Positions 21,513 through 35,100 are shown, counted from the first letter of the stretch. The stretch: DNA of 64,000 bases from Zopfochytrium polystomum (GCA_025765615.1 JAIVFJ010000131.1:62001-126000), one strand, 5' to 3'. Numbers and translations are program-made. The notes: a model not told the origin generated them from the sequence alone.

Positions 21513-23002
21513 ATGAAGCCCTTCGCCTTCAAGGTCCCCTCCGCCAACGCGGTCGACGAGCGCCGCCGCCAGCTCGAGGCCGCGTCCTCGGCGAAGTCCG
21601 TCGCCGACGCTTTCCGCTCCTCCTCCTCCTCCTCCTCCTCCGCCTCCGACGGCAGGCCTCCCACCGCCGCCGCCGCAGCCGTCGCCACCACGCCAACCAG
21701 CAGCAGCAGCAACAGCAGCGCCACAGCCGCCGCTAGTCCCGCCGCCGCTGCGTCCGTCTCGAACGTTTCCAGACCGGCACCCGCATCATCAGCAGCGGCT
21801 TTGACACCACGGCCACCGTCGCCGCCACCCCAACACAACCACGCGCACCAGCCTGCGCCGCAGTCTTCCGCAGTGCCATCCGCCGGCGTCGCCGGTAACG
21901 ACCCACCCGTCCCCACGGGCGCCGGTCCTAGTAGCCTCCGCCCGGGCCAACTCGGCCCCTCCTCGGTGCTGTTGCCTGCGCCGAATCAAGGGACCGCCGC
22001 GGCCGGTGCCAGGCGGATCGGCTCGAGCAAGATCATTGTTAACCGACGACAGGTGTTTTTTTTTTTTGTTTGTTTTCTTGGCTTGACCTTGGGTTGAATT
22101 CTCTTTGTTGTTTGGTTTCCAGGAACAAAACTCGGTCCTCCAGCACATTAGGAACGTTCCGTACGAGTTCGGCGACATTATCGCGGACTTCCAGGTCGGG
22201 CAGACCACCGGCGTTTTGTTCTTGAGGTTGGCTCTTGTTCGCTTTTCCTACTTTTTTTTAAATTTTTTTTTAGTTTCTCGCTGGGGACTCCCACTAACAA
22301 AATAGTGATTCTCCTTTCCTTCGCGTGCCCAAGTTTAAAATACCACCGCTTAAAACCAGAATACATCTATGAGCGCATCAAGGGCATCCAGCATCAGTAC
22401 CTGCTTCGCATCATCCTCTGCAAAGTCGACATTGTGAGTTTTCGGAAGTTTTGCTGTTCCCCAGGCATACTCCCAGATAGAAGCAACTTATGATGGTTTC
22501 GTTTCAAAAGGAGGACCATCAGCATTCGATTCGAGAGCTCACAAAGGCAACAATCCTTGCAGGCTTCACCTTGTTTCTGGCGTGGAGGTAGGGCCCCCCT
22601 CCTGCCCCGCCCCGGCCGGGAGGGCTTCAATTTCAAAACCCCCCAAATTCAAATGACCCCCGACACAACACCTTGCTCCCTGGGATCCTAAAAAAAGCGC
22701 CGAAGAAGCGGCAAGGTACCTCGAAACCTTCAAGATATGCGAGAACAAGCCTCCAGACATGATCAGAGAAAAGGTCGAAGGCGACTATATGTCGAAGGCA
22801 AGATTTTTCCTTTCCATGAGTTCATGGTTTTTTCTGACCGTAAAAGCAGTTGTCGGATATGCTGACGCAGGTGAAGACGGTCAACAAGACGGACGTGATG
22901 ACGCTGTCGTCGAATTTCGGGGTACTTGCTTGGAAATGTTTCTTCTTCTGGACAACCCTGTTAACGAAGCCGCGCTTGCAACGCAACTCCACACACAACA
23001 CA

Positions 23003-23040
<38 letters not shown>

Positions 23041-23293
23041 CACCCCACAGTCTCTGCGAAAGATTGCGGAAGCCTCCACAGAGGATGTTTCGCAGTGCCC
23101 CGGGTTTGGACCACAAAAGGTTATTTTCGTTCGCCACCCTCACGCCTCCCTTCATCCGCAAATCAACCCACTGGCTTGTCGGTGCTTTTGCTAATGTTCC
23201 CACTTTTTGTCGATGATTGTATCAAAGGTGCGGCGACTTGTGGATGCCTTCAACACTCCCTTCGTCGATGTCAAGCGCAAGCGGATAACGTGA
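21513..23293 (+). CDS. DNA excision repair protein ERCC1/Rad10
   Basis: Eight exons: 21513-22052, 22123-22226, 22334-22433, 22511-22587, 22698-22797, 22850-22921, 23051-23119, 23228-23293; 375 aa. The N-terminal 170 residues are Ala/Ser-rich and disordered. The inactive nuclease-like domain follows: [34 protein letters not shown], then YIYERIKG, LRIILCKVDI, GFTLFLAWSAEEAARYLE and VKTVNKTDVMTL. The C-terminal tandem helix-hairpin-helix reads LRKIAEASTEDVSQCPGFGPQKVRRL. ERCC1 pairs with XPF/Rad1 as the 5' incision nuclease in nucleotide-excision and cross-link repair; catalysis is in the partner. The fifth intron (22798-22849) has a GC donor (AAG/GCAAGA) instead of GT. A CA repeat lies in the intron before exon 7. 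Confidence 0.95.
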
Positions 23294-23547
23294 AGCCTCA
23301 CAAGTGTTTTTCTGCTTTTTTCTTATATATTTTGCACGCTGTTGATACTCGTGGCTCCCCATAAAAGCAAATCAACGGAGAACAAAAAAAGCACAAGAAA
23401 GAGAGGGCGCGAAATTGCCGGCAAAGCGAGAGAAGAAGCAAAGAAAAAGAGAAAAAAAAAGGGTAGACTAATTACTCCAGGAAACAGAACAGATGGATTT
23501 TCTTTTCCTTTTTACTTTCCCCTCCCAGCAGCGATGCATTCCAATCC

Positions 23548-25397
<1,850 letters not shown>

Positions 25398-25569
25398 TGT
25401 TAGCGGTTGAGAGGCGGGTTGCGAGATTTCTTGTTTTTGGAGTGCTGCTGCTGCGGGTGCGCAAGGGATTTCTGCGGACGAGGAGGGAGGACCAGGAGGA
25501 GAGCAGGTCGGGACGGAAAGAAAGAAGGTGGTGGTTGAGTCTGGGCTGGTTTTCCGCGGGTTTCTCCTT

Positions 25570-25608
<39 letters not shown>

Positions 25609-26872
25609 GATCGTGGCTGCTGATTGATGATTGATGATGATTTTTTTTTCTTTTGTTTTTTGTTATATTTGATTGGTTGATTGATGATGACGACAAGGAT
25701 GATTCCCTGTGTTTCTCTTTCTTGCTTTCTTTCTTTCTTTCTTTTTCTTCCTTTTTCTCATCTGCCATCTAATCTTGGGGGGTCAAACCCTCACCAACAC
25801 ACGGACGTGTGCGTGCACCGCGCTTCCCACCGACTTCGCTGTCTCGCTCTCTCTCCTCTCCCAACAAATTGACAGAGGTTGCGCTGCATCATATGTATCG
25901 TTACGAGGCAACAAATCTGAAAAGTCTACGCTGAGTGTCATTGAGAGAGGTAGGGTGTGTGTTGTGTGGTGGGTGCCTTTCCCCAGACGAAGAAACCCTC
26001 TGCCGTTGCATTATTGATACATAATGAATCATATTAATGATGATATCCATGCTAAAACAGTCGCTACGCTGGTGTGACCAGCACATGGTAAAAACCTCTC
26101 CTATAACCGTCTGCTTGGCAGAGAAGGAGAAAAACTGTTTACATCAGGTTTCTGTTCCCTACATTACAATTGGAATTTTTGTCAACAGTGGCGCGCAAGC
26201 CAGCAGTGCCCAGCACATGGGTCTGTCCTGGTCATGTTCAAGTCTGTCCATGGTGGAGACAGGCACAGAGCACCGGGCGGCCAGCTGGAAAAGTCTTACT
26301 CTGAGCTGGCCAAGGGCTTCAGGGGAAGTCAGAGTGGCAGACAGAGACTGTTGGGGATGACTGCTGTAATTCACTAAGTGGCTGGGGTTTGAATCCCTGC
26401 CAGCGTTGTTCTTTTTTCCCAGTGTTGCGCTAGGGCGTGCGCCTTTTAGCAAGTCCACAGAGGCACCTTGGCTTCCTTAATGTGATTGATTGCAAGCTGC
26501 GAATACATATGGTTTGTTGTTGGGCTCCTCACAACATCAAAATTTTCACTGTAAAATGGTAGATTTATCGAAGATCACAAAATATCAACACTCCGAATTA
26601 ACTCACACAAGACGCTCACGTGGACACCCAACGCTCGCTGCCCTCCATTAAAGTCACGATTGGCGAGATCATTTGTCAGAACGTCCATTTGTTCTCACGT
26701 GACAGTTGTTTTTTTTTTTTTTCTCCCTCTTGTGGTTCCACTCTTTAACTGACATGGCAGGCAAGGGGGAAAAAATTTTTTAAAAAAATGTAGAAAAAAT
26801 TCAGAAAAAAAAGTTTCATTCCTCCATTCTTGACAAGAGTGAAGAAAAAAAATGGAGGAATGGAGGACGGTG

Positions 26873-26907
<35 letters not shown>

Positions 26908-27374
26908 AAGAAGAACAACTGCACGAGAAAGAAAGAAAGCGGCTGGACGGCGGGATACCCCTCCCCCTGACGAGACGAGACGGCGGGCAAGGAGATCCCA
27001 CCCCCCACAAGCCCACAAGGCGGTTCCGTGCAAACACGTTCTTGCTGCCACCCCTGGTGCTGCTGCTGTACTGTCGCCGGTCGTCAGTCGCCAGTGCCCA
27101 ACATTCACTCGGACGAACGCCAGATCCACCCTACTGCTCCATTCGATCCGATCCGAACGGTCGCACGTCCGGGGGTCATCGTTCCCCCCCCAGCTGTCTC
27201 ACTTTCTTTTGCCTCTCCTGCCTCTTGTTGGTGTGCCATCTTGTCGTTATCGGATTCAGAGGTCCGACAAATTCCAAACCTCTGTCCCACAGAAGCCAAA
27301 ACCATCTTCCTGCACCCCCAAATTTCCTTCCCGCCACTTCCTTTCTCCCCTCTCCGTAATTGTCTCCTTCGTCC
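25398..27374. other. Intergenic region with homopolymers and a dispersed repeat copy
   Basis: No gene seen. It holds a poly-T tract at about 25570-25605, a copy of a dispersed repeat at about 25930-26290 (listed separately), a box-B-like sequence near 26385-26396, a T/A-rich stretch with a poly-A run at about 26875-26905, and the upstream region of the zinc-finger gene. Confidence 0.6.
25930..26290. repeat. Dispersed repeat, copy 1
   Basis: This segment shares ordered blocks with 32600-32930: TGATACAT followed by an ATGATGATAT-like run, GGTAAAAACCTCTCC, TCTGCTTG with a nearby AGGAG, and TTTCTGTTCC. Spacing is nearly the same with scattered substitutions, so the two are diverged copies of one interspersed element. 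It sits in unique intergenic DNA. Just downstream (26385-26396) is GGGTTTGAATCCC, close to a tRNA box B, so the family may be short and tRNA-derived, but this is inference. Confidence 0.6.
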
Positions 27375-30300
27375 ATGCAGCAGTTCTTGCTCGGCGGGGT
27401 TGAGGCTGCTATCATCGTTCCAGGAGCGCCTGGACTCGTTCCCAACTTTTCGTCGTCGGACGAAAGCGACAAAATCGAACTTGCCGATGAAGCGGACCCC
27501 GACGGGGTAGAAAGTGTCACGACGGACTTGATGGACTGCGAGTCCACAGTTGGCGACACTGGCGCCACTGCCCCGTCAGCGGATAGCCGAAACGAAACTG
27601 CAGACTTACAGCGCCATGCAGTTCGCGTTGAGAATGGTGATGTTGAGGAGACAGATCTTGATTTCTTAGCTTCAGCTGGCGAATCAATCCCTCGCCGTCA
27701 GACAATGAAAGATATACTGGAAGACCGTGGACTTGCGGACAAACACGGCTCAGAGAGTTCGAGGAAGCGCAGATCGACATCCCCCGTCCTAGATATTTCA
27801 GCCAAGCGCCGTCGCGAAAAAACGCAAGATGACAACGATTTGGACAACCCCGACGGCTTGGCCGTTGGTGATCCCCTCGGCAGTATCTCTGCGGTCACTA
27901 CCGAAACAAGCAGCAGCAATGGCAGCAGGATTAAGGCAGAGTCCACTTCCAACCTTAAACCCGTTCCATCGCCGCGAGTTGTCCATCGTTCTAGCGACAT
28001 TCGTCGTCTCCAACGCATCCCCCGCGCAGGAAGGTGTATCTGTAGTACTACCAATCCACATCAGCCCTATATGCGAATTAGTAAAAGTCATTGAAGTCCA
28101 CATGAATCTCAAGCGTCGCAATCAGCGACGAGGGGAACGTGAATTCTTACGTTGATGTGCTCCGCCAGCCTTTGGCCGATGGAGATTTGACTTGGACGAC
28201 TTTAACCGCGCAGGTGGAAACGAGGGGTCGGGGCGGGAAAGACCGCTACAGCATCGGGGACGTAGTCTGTCTTTGCACCGTTCCTCTTTCGTCTCGTGCT
28301 GCCGCGGCTCACCCAGCACCTCCCACAGCTTCCACTTCAGTGGGGCCAACTGCCCGGATATGTTCCAAAGCGTACACGAACTTGATGGGCCTATTCACGC
28401 ACGTTCTTGCCTGCCATGCCTCCGTTGCTGCCAAGATGTTCAATATTCCTCGCGCTCGTGTTCGACATGTTGCAATGTCTTTTTGTGGTGTTTCGGCGAT
28501 GAACGAGTCCCTTTCGGACGCGTCAGACGTTGATACAGAGCGAGAAGTGGCTCTCGAAGAAGACTTTGACGAGGATAAGCCACTAAAGTGCTTTGTGGAT
28601 GGTTGCGCAAAGCGCTTTCGAAATGCTGGAGGACTAGGTGAGATTGATCAATCCTCTGCAAGCGGTGGTCGGACTGATTTGTTCGTTCCTCCTTAAAATC
28701 CACACCGAATGGTCTTTTCTGTTTCAAGCCTATCATATCGGTATTTTTGCAAACCAATTCTCTGAGTCCTATGCTCACTCGATTCTCCTCAGATGGTTTC
28801 CACAAAGGTGATCATACTCTTCCTCCGGACCAGCCACCTGCCGACTTTCACTGCGTCTCCCTTGTAAATTCAGTTTTAAACGAACCACCGCCGCCCCAAA
28901 AAAAGTCTGGAGGAGCAACAGAGACCAGCACAGCTGCAGCTCCGTCTGAGCCGAACTCAGACTCGGACAGCTTATCTGAACGTACGGCCCCAACATCTGA
29001 CGTGGACGTTGCGGCTGCACCTGTCGTCCGGAAACAACCAAAGCACCAGCATAAACAGCAGACGAGACGGCTTCCGCCTCAGGCGGCAGCAAGCAGATCG
29101 AGACCGAACCCCGAGCCGTCTGTGCCTCTGCCTGACAGCGTAGCGACCGACGTTAAAAGTACAGAGAGAATAATTGCAACACCGCGGCTGCCTCCAGCGG
29201 CTGCTGTCGCGGGAGCGAAACGGCCCGCTGCCGCAATTGCTATGGCTATTCGCGCTCTGGGTGAATCGCCACAAAAGGATTCGACCCTGGTGTCCTCAGC
29301 CAGTGCAAAACGATTGGCGACGCCGACTGCTGGGGCTAATACCGGCAATTCCGGCAGCAGTTCTGCTGGGACCGCCTCCAAAAAATGCCTCTCTTGTTTC
29401 CTCACCGTCACGGGCAGGGATACGCCCCGATCAAACCACCGAGGCAATGCTGGTGGCGCCGACAGCGGTCTTCAGAACAAGTAGTGCAACAGAGTCTAGC
29501 AGCTCCGAGACCTCGCCAAGCGCCGCAGCAGTGTTGCCACTGGCCTCTACTCCTCCGGGTGCTGGTACTTCAGAAAATGGTGCGAACCTTACACCCTTTT
29601 TCAAGTTCTCACCTTTTTTCTTACTCTTCTGCAGATGTGACGTCTCTCCCACAATCTGCGTTGACATCGATTGCGCCAGCGCCCCCTCTAGCAGCAAGAC
29701 GCCCCACAGCGGGGACGGTAGGCCCGCCCGCGCCGCTGTCTACCCAAAAAAAGAAGCTCGTGGCTTCGACGGACGATCTCGAGCGCTTCTGGCCGTTTGC
29801 CTGTGAAAGGCCTGGGTGCGGTCGGCGATACACGAGCAAAGGCGGTCTGTCGTATCACGCGTTGCGGTGCAAGGCGGGGACAGGGACGACCTCTGCGGGG
29901 GCGGGAGAAAGCGAGTCTTTGCCGGGGCAAGAAGCTTCCAGCGTCAGCGAGCCGAAATCCCCCGCGGCTGAACGCGGGACGAGCGGCACCCCCCTCCGCG
30001 CTGTCGACGGCAACACCAACACCAGCCGAAGTAGCAGCGGCGGCCCCGGCCAGTAGCAGCAGCACCAGCGCAGCCGTGACTGCCAGCGACAGCATCTCCC
30101 CGTACGTGTGCCAGAACGCTAGTTGCGGACGGCGGTACACGAGCAAAGGCGGACTGGCATACCACGCCGTCCGGTGCAAGGCCGGCGGCGCGGTGGTGCC
30201 TTCGTCGTCGTCCTCAACGGCGGCTTCTCCATCGTCGGCGAAAGCTGCTGCGGTTGCGATACCGCCTGCTGCGGCGGCGGCGGCTGCGAAGCCGCTTGCA

Positions 30301-30705
30301 GTACCCACGGCGGCGGCGGCCAGGGGTCTGGGGAAAATGGATGTGGACGTGGAGGTTGACGAGGAAGACGAGGACGACGACGGCGACAGTGGCGACGATG
30401 AAGAGGACGCACGCAAAGAAGATGGCGCGGACGGCGACAGCTCCAGCGGCAGCACGTCGAGCAGTTCCGGCAGCAGCGGCAACAGTAGTAGTAGCAGCGA
30501 TGACGACGACGACGACAAGGACAACGGCGGCGACGGCAGGGACGACGTTGACGGAGACGACAGCGGGTCCAGCTCGGATGAGACGGAGGGCGCTGAGGCG
30601 AGCGACAGAGAGGACGACGGTGAGGACGGCAACGCAGACGACAGTACGGACGTCGAGGACGGGAACGCGAGGGGAGGAAGTGATGGAGCACCGAGCGGGC
30701 TGTGA
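27375..30705 (+). CDS. Zinc-finger protein with three C2H2/C2HC fingers and acidic tail
   Basis: Model exons: 27375-28033, 28126-28637, 28793-29579, 29635-30705, about 1008 aa. Finger 1 spans the exon 2/3 junction (CFVDGCAKRFRNAGGL, then DGFHKGDH). Finger 2 (CERPGCGRRYTSKGGLSYHALRC, near 29800-29870) and finger 3 (CQNASCGRRYTSKGGLAYHAVRC, near 30110-30178) end in H-x3-C and are near-identical copies. The C-terminus is a long Asp/Glu/Ser run. This architecture suggests a nuclear DNA-binding regulator; no named family is claimed. Two frame breaks occur, each needing one base removed: around an A6 run at 29380-29385, and between fingers 2 and 3, where C runs lie at 29959-29963 and 29989-29994. 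They could be homopolymer errors, a broken gene, unseen introns or recoding. Confidence 0.6.
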
Positions 30706-31234
30706 GAAGGGGTGGGAAGCGGGGAGAAGAGGAGGGGGGCGAAGAGAAGTTGGGTTCTTTGTAACATGTAATTGAGGGCAGTGGTGCAATCGCTCAACAT
30801 ACCTTGTCAGAAATAATATCACCTTTTTTTGGTTCAAATATTTGTCACACCACGACAGACCACAAAGAATCGTTTTTTTGACGGCAATCACGACCCAATT
30901 AATGGGAGGGAAAAAAGTAGAAACATTGAAAAATGTTGGAGAATAGAATAATTTTTTGCCAAGAATCTGTGTTGCAAAAGGAACCAGCAGTGTTTTGCAG
31001 CGTGGCTCGGCCCTTCCACGCCCTTGCGCATCGCTCAATCAGTGCTGCCCCAGTCTTCAGTCTCATCCAATCTTTTGGAGACTGCCGCAAGCGCGAATCC
31101 GTCGTTGCAACACCCCTGCACAATACACACTGATTGTGATGACAAGAACCTGCCACCTGCCTCCCACCCACCCCTCGCCGCCTCACAGCCTGCCTCAACC
31201 ATAGCATATTGGCACATTCGTGCTTGTGCCTCTC

Positions 31235-31260
31235 TGCTAACCAGTCAGTTCCGCCTAACA
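31235..31260 (+). repeat. 26-bp exact repeat, copy A
   Basis: Identical to 32979-33004 (it contains CTAACCAGTCAGTTCCGCC). The match ends sharply on both sides, as expected for fragments of one interspersed family within the island. Confidence 0.75.
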
Positions 31261-31319
31261 GCTGCCACCGCCACCGCCACCACCGGCATAGTAAGACTTT
31301 GCATTTCTACTCAGTCTGT

Positions 31320-31398
31320 CAACTAGCATGTCTCAAACTTGGCACCTGCCCAATTGAAGGGAGCGCTCTAACCACTAAGGAAGGGAGCCTTGTATCAA
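31320..31398 (-). mobile_element. tRNA-like SINE head (candidate)
   Basis: On the minus strand the order GGCTCCCTT, TTAGTGGTTAGAGCGC, GGGCAGG, CAAGTTTGAGAC resembles a tRNA. A box A (TAGTGGTTAGAG) fits the consensus well, and a box-B-like GTTTGAGAC follows at about tRNA spacing. Arms do not fold perfectly, so a tRNA-derived SINE is more likely than a working tRNA. Confidence 0.4.
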
Positions 31399-32599
31399 CA
31401 ATTAGAATCAAGATTAAATCTCTCTGTTTGCAACGTCGCCAAAAAATATAATACTAAATTAATGATAAGTAGAGCTTAGAGGCAGACAGACAGATCCAGT
31501 CAGAGGCCATATGGAAACCCAATAAATAATAAGAGAGTAGGAATCCAAGCCTAGTCACATTTTGCCAGCAAAACGCAGGTTGAGACAGGGTGGTAATCCT
31601 CACAATTACTGGTTAAAAAGTGGGTATACACTTAATTTATTTGAGGTCACAGGCTCGACAGCCTGTTGTCCTCACACAGAGACGAATCAGTGAGCTTGCT
31701 GAGCCAGCAGTTAAACCAACAGACCTTGAGGTAACCTCCATGATTGTTGCTGCAGCAAAGAAATTGGAATCGGAGACTCCAAGCCATAATTTCATGGTTG
31801 CTGCTGTTGATGAGATGACGATTGGAAAGACTGTGCCTGTCACCTTCAACCAAAGAACAGGAAGATTTCATGGTGCAGCAGATATTGTACATGAGCTGTA
31901 TTGACTGTTACACTTCATTTCTTGCAGTTGCGCAAGCAGCAAAGCAAATTCCTTGAGCCAAACTGGGCGAATACATTCTAAAGCACATCTGATTAAGGAG
32001 TGCCAGTATATGTTAATACATTCCTGGTGGTTTCTTTTTGAGCACGCTGACTGGCGCCCACCTGCACATCCTACTATAAGGTCCTTCCTGGAGAAAGATT
32101 TACTACTCCAATTTGGATCTTTGAAGAGGAAGAGGGATTATGAATCCAAACCATGAGATATCCAATGAGCGAAGAAACAGGGTAAAGCTCAATTTTTGGA
32201 GATTGTTGCAGTTTGGAGAAATAGCTGGGATGCCTCAAGTTGATGATGTTGATGGTGAATTGGAAGTTAATCTTGTGGATGAAGTTACTGGTCCCACAGA
32301 CTCTCAGATTGGCACAAGCAGTGGTTCTGTGCCAATCACTCACTTGTTCAACAGGCACCCAGCCAGGCAAGTAAATATCCACAGGCATGGAGAGCATTCT
32401 CCATTGACAAGCACATTTTGAAGCCAAGCTCATTGTGAAACAAATGAATTTGCTGGAAGAGTCCTTGCGAAAGTTGCACTTTCTGAGCAGTTTGAGCATT
32501 GTCTTTCCATGGGTCACTATCTGTCAAAGACTGGTAGTAGTGATTCATCACAATATTCCGGAATACTGGAGGCTTCGTTGATGACACCATATGCAAACA

Positions 32600-32930
32600 G
32601 TCTACTCTGAGTGAGTGAGTGGAAGGAGTGAATGAAGTGGAGATGTGTGTTTGTGGGTGGTCCTTCTCCCCAACTTGGAGAGAAAGAGAAAAAAACTCTG
32701 TTATGAATGATTGATACATGATGATGATATACACGCTGTAATAGTTGCTAGGCAAGCGTGACTGGCACAGGGTAAAAACCTCTCCCATATTATCTGCTTG
32801 AGCAGAGGAGGAGGAAAACTGTTGACATCGGGTTTCTGTTCCACTTAATACTCAGAGTATTTGTCATCAGCACAAGCCAGCGCCCAGGTCTGCATTGGCA
32901 GTGGCTTGCTCTCCCATGGGCATCGTGAGA
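32600..32930. repeat. Dispersed repeat, copy 2
   Basis: Diverged direct copy of 25930-26290 (same ordered blocks, including GGTAAAAACCTCTCC and TTTCTGTTCC). The two copies lie about 6.7 kb apart on either side of the zinc-finger gene. Confidence 0.6.
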
Positions 32931-32978
32931 ACGATAACTGACAGTCACAATAGGTTCAGGTCCATCTTGTTCCTCTTG

Positions 32979-33004
32979 CTGCTAACCAGTCAGTTCCGCC
33001 TAAC
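32979..33004 (+). repeat. 26-bp exact repeat, copy B
   Basis: Exact copy of 31235-31260, placed directly after dispersed repeat copy 2. Confidence 0.75.
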
Positions 33005-33269
33005 ACCATATTTCAAAGACCTATTTCTGGCAATGCCAAACTGGAAAATGAGCTTCACCGTCGTGCTATCTTTTGGTGCTGTTACTGATGCAAGGGAAGC
33101 CCTTCAAGCTGCAGTATCCAATAGTTGTCGGTACAAAAATGATGTGAAAGATGCTTCTCTGCTTGTTGAAAAAATGTTTGAAGGAAGTGGAATTGGCAGT
33201 TTATGGAAAAAAGACAGCAGCAAAGAAGGCTGCAACTGAAGCAAGCAGAACCCATCTGTTATGAATCAC

Positions 33270-33460
33270 CCTCTGGAAACCTCTGGAACCTTCTAGAACA
33301 TTCTTTCATGAAACCTTGTGGAACCTTCTGGTACCTTCTTTGCTTTCCTGACTTGTCCTGTTGTCATTGGTATCATTGGTATCAGGGCATTACTAATTGC
33401 TCTTTCTGGAACTTTCTTTGAGTCTTGTCAAGGAAGACGCTCAAAAGGTATAAAAGGAGG
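33270..33460 (+). promoter_or_regulatory. Heat-shock-element array with TATA box
   Basis: GAA and TTC pentamer units alternate with 2-nt gaps: GAA 33286, TTC 33291, GAA 33296, TTC 33301, a perfect four-unit heat shock element. Further units follow at GAA 33310, GAA 33321, TTC 33326 and TTC 33336. A TATAAAAG box lies at 33449-33456, about 150 bp downstream. HSF trimers bind such arrays. No host coding sequence starts just downstream, so it is probably the promoter of a retroelement or a relic of a gene promoter. Confidence 0.55.
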
Positions 33461-33645
33461 ATGGGGGACCTGTCCCATCCCTCAAGTGAATTATTGTTTC
33501 CAATACAATCATCACTCCTCTCAGTTCCTTGTCTGCCTTGACCTGTCCTGCCTTGTTCCTGGCACCATCGAACTCTTCTGAAGCAGCAAAAAGAGTTGGA
33601 AGGAAGAATTGCTTTGCTGCAGAAGGCTGAATATCCACCTGTCAA

Positions 33646-35100
33646 TGTGAGACTACACTGAGGTCTCAGTGAAAAAGTCTAGGGATTTTATTCGCAAAAA
33701 CAAGCGTACCTGTCATAAAACCACAAGGATTGGGACCCCTATTATTGCTCCCAGTTCTTTAGTTTCCAAGGCGTTATCAAAGTGTATTTGCAGCTAACCC
33801 GTCTTTATTATTGGGCCTGCTTTTACTACTTTCGTCTTAACAGTTTCCGTTGCACCAGGGTTTTCTCAACATATTTTCTTTTTCGGTGACTAACAGAGAC
33901 TGCCCAACTGCCTAGGGATGGGGTGCCTGACAGGCCATACCCCAAGCCCAGCTAATTTATTATTTATTTTCGGCACTTGTACATACACGCATAGGGTTGG
34001 GGGGGACTTAGAGCATTTGTGGTGGATGCTCCAAGTCAGGGGGGTTGACTTGTCAATTTTCTCTCTCTCTGTTTTTGGGCCATTTCTCTTTTTCCTTTTT
34101 TCTTCAATCTGATTTCTGTCCATTGGCACCAATACAGAGTTCCTTCAAATCCATCTGGCTCACGAAGGTGAGGGTAGTGAGAGATGGTACACACCTGGGT
34201 GTGTACATGGTCCCTTCGTGGGGCTCCTCTTAAGGGGCCGTGGGTGGGGAATGCAGCTGGCCCCACCAGCGACTGTGTGACATTGCCGGCTCTGTGTTGG
34301 AGTGACGATCCCTGGCACTTGCCCGCCGCGACGATGGTGGTGGTGGTGGTGACGACGACGGCGTCGTCGTCCCCAACCTTCCCGTCCCTGCGAGGGTGTT
34401 GGTGGCTGTGCCCGGTGCAGCCCCCGACACCTGAGAGTTTGATCTACAAGCGCCTGCCTCAGTCCTATTGCTGTGAGGGTGAGATGTGTGAGTACGAGTG
34501 CGATGCGATAAAGCCCGTTGGTCGAGTGATCATGCCGACGCAGCCCGGTGGGGTGCGTGTACAATCGCAGGTGTTTCTGCATGCGAGTTCCCTGCTGGCG
34601 ACCTTCCGACCCCTACATAGTCGACTCCCTTCTCTCTCTCCCCCCCGTCGCTGGCGACAACAAGGGCTCACGCAGCACCGTCTGCGACGAGGGGCGCTAG
34701 GTTGCGCCCTGTCCGTCCCGTCGCTATTAACCGCTCCTGTTGTATTTGAGATTAGGTTCCTGAGATAAAAACCCCTGTTTCCCTCTTCTCTCTCTTTATT
34801 CTGCGGTTGTGTTGCGCCCTTGGGAGTGCCCATCTGTTTCCCCTTGCATCGGCCTGCGGCCACACAAGTAATCGGTGCTCTGGCACCGATCCTTCAGAGG
34901 ATTGTCCCTCTGAATGTTCATTCTTTGTGTTTGAGACCCCTGTTAGACAGATCAGTAGGGATACTTCGTGGACTAGGCAAGTAGTAGGGTTGAAACACCC
35001 CCTAGACAACAGCCCAATAAAGTTAGTTTTAGCCTATTATTTGCTTTCCCTCACTCTAGGGCCCAGATCCCTGGGTCAAAGGAGTGAGTATAGTCTCACA
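33646..35100 (+). mobile_element. Solo-LTR-like element, 1455 bp, with 4-bp target duplication
   Basis: The segment begins TGTGAGACTA and ends TAGTCTCACA, a perfect 10-bp terminal inverted repeat with TG...CA ends. It is flanked on both sides by TCAA (33642-33645 and 35101-35104), consistent with a 4-bp target site duplication. Inside are a GATAAAAA TATA-like site near 34763 and an AATAAA signal near 35022, in the order expected for an LTR read on the plus strand. No transposase or polymerase frame is present. A non-autonomous DNA transposon with short inverted ends is the alternative. Confidence 0.6.
34188..34207. repeat. Perfect hairpin inside the LTR-like element
   Basis: Arms GTACACAC and GTGTGTAC are perfectly complementary around a 4-nt loop. 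Function unknown. Confidence 0.6.
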
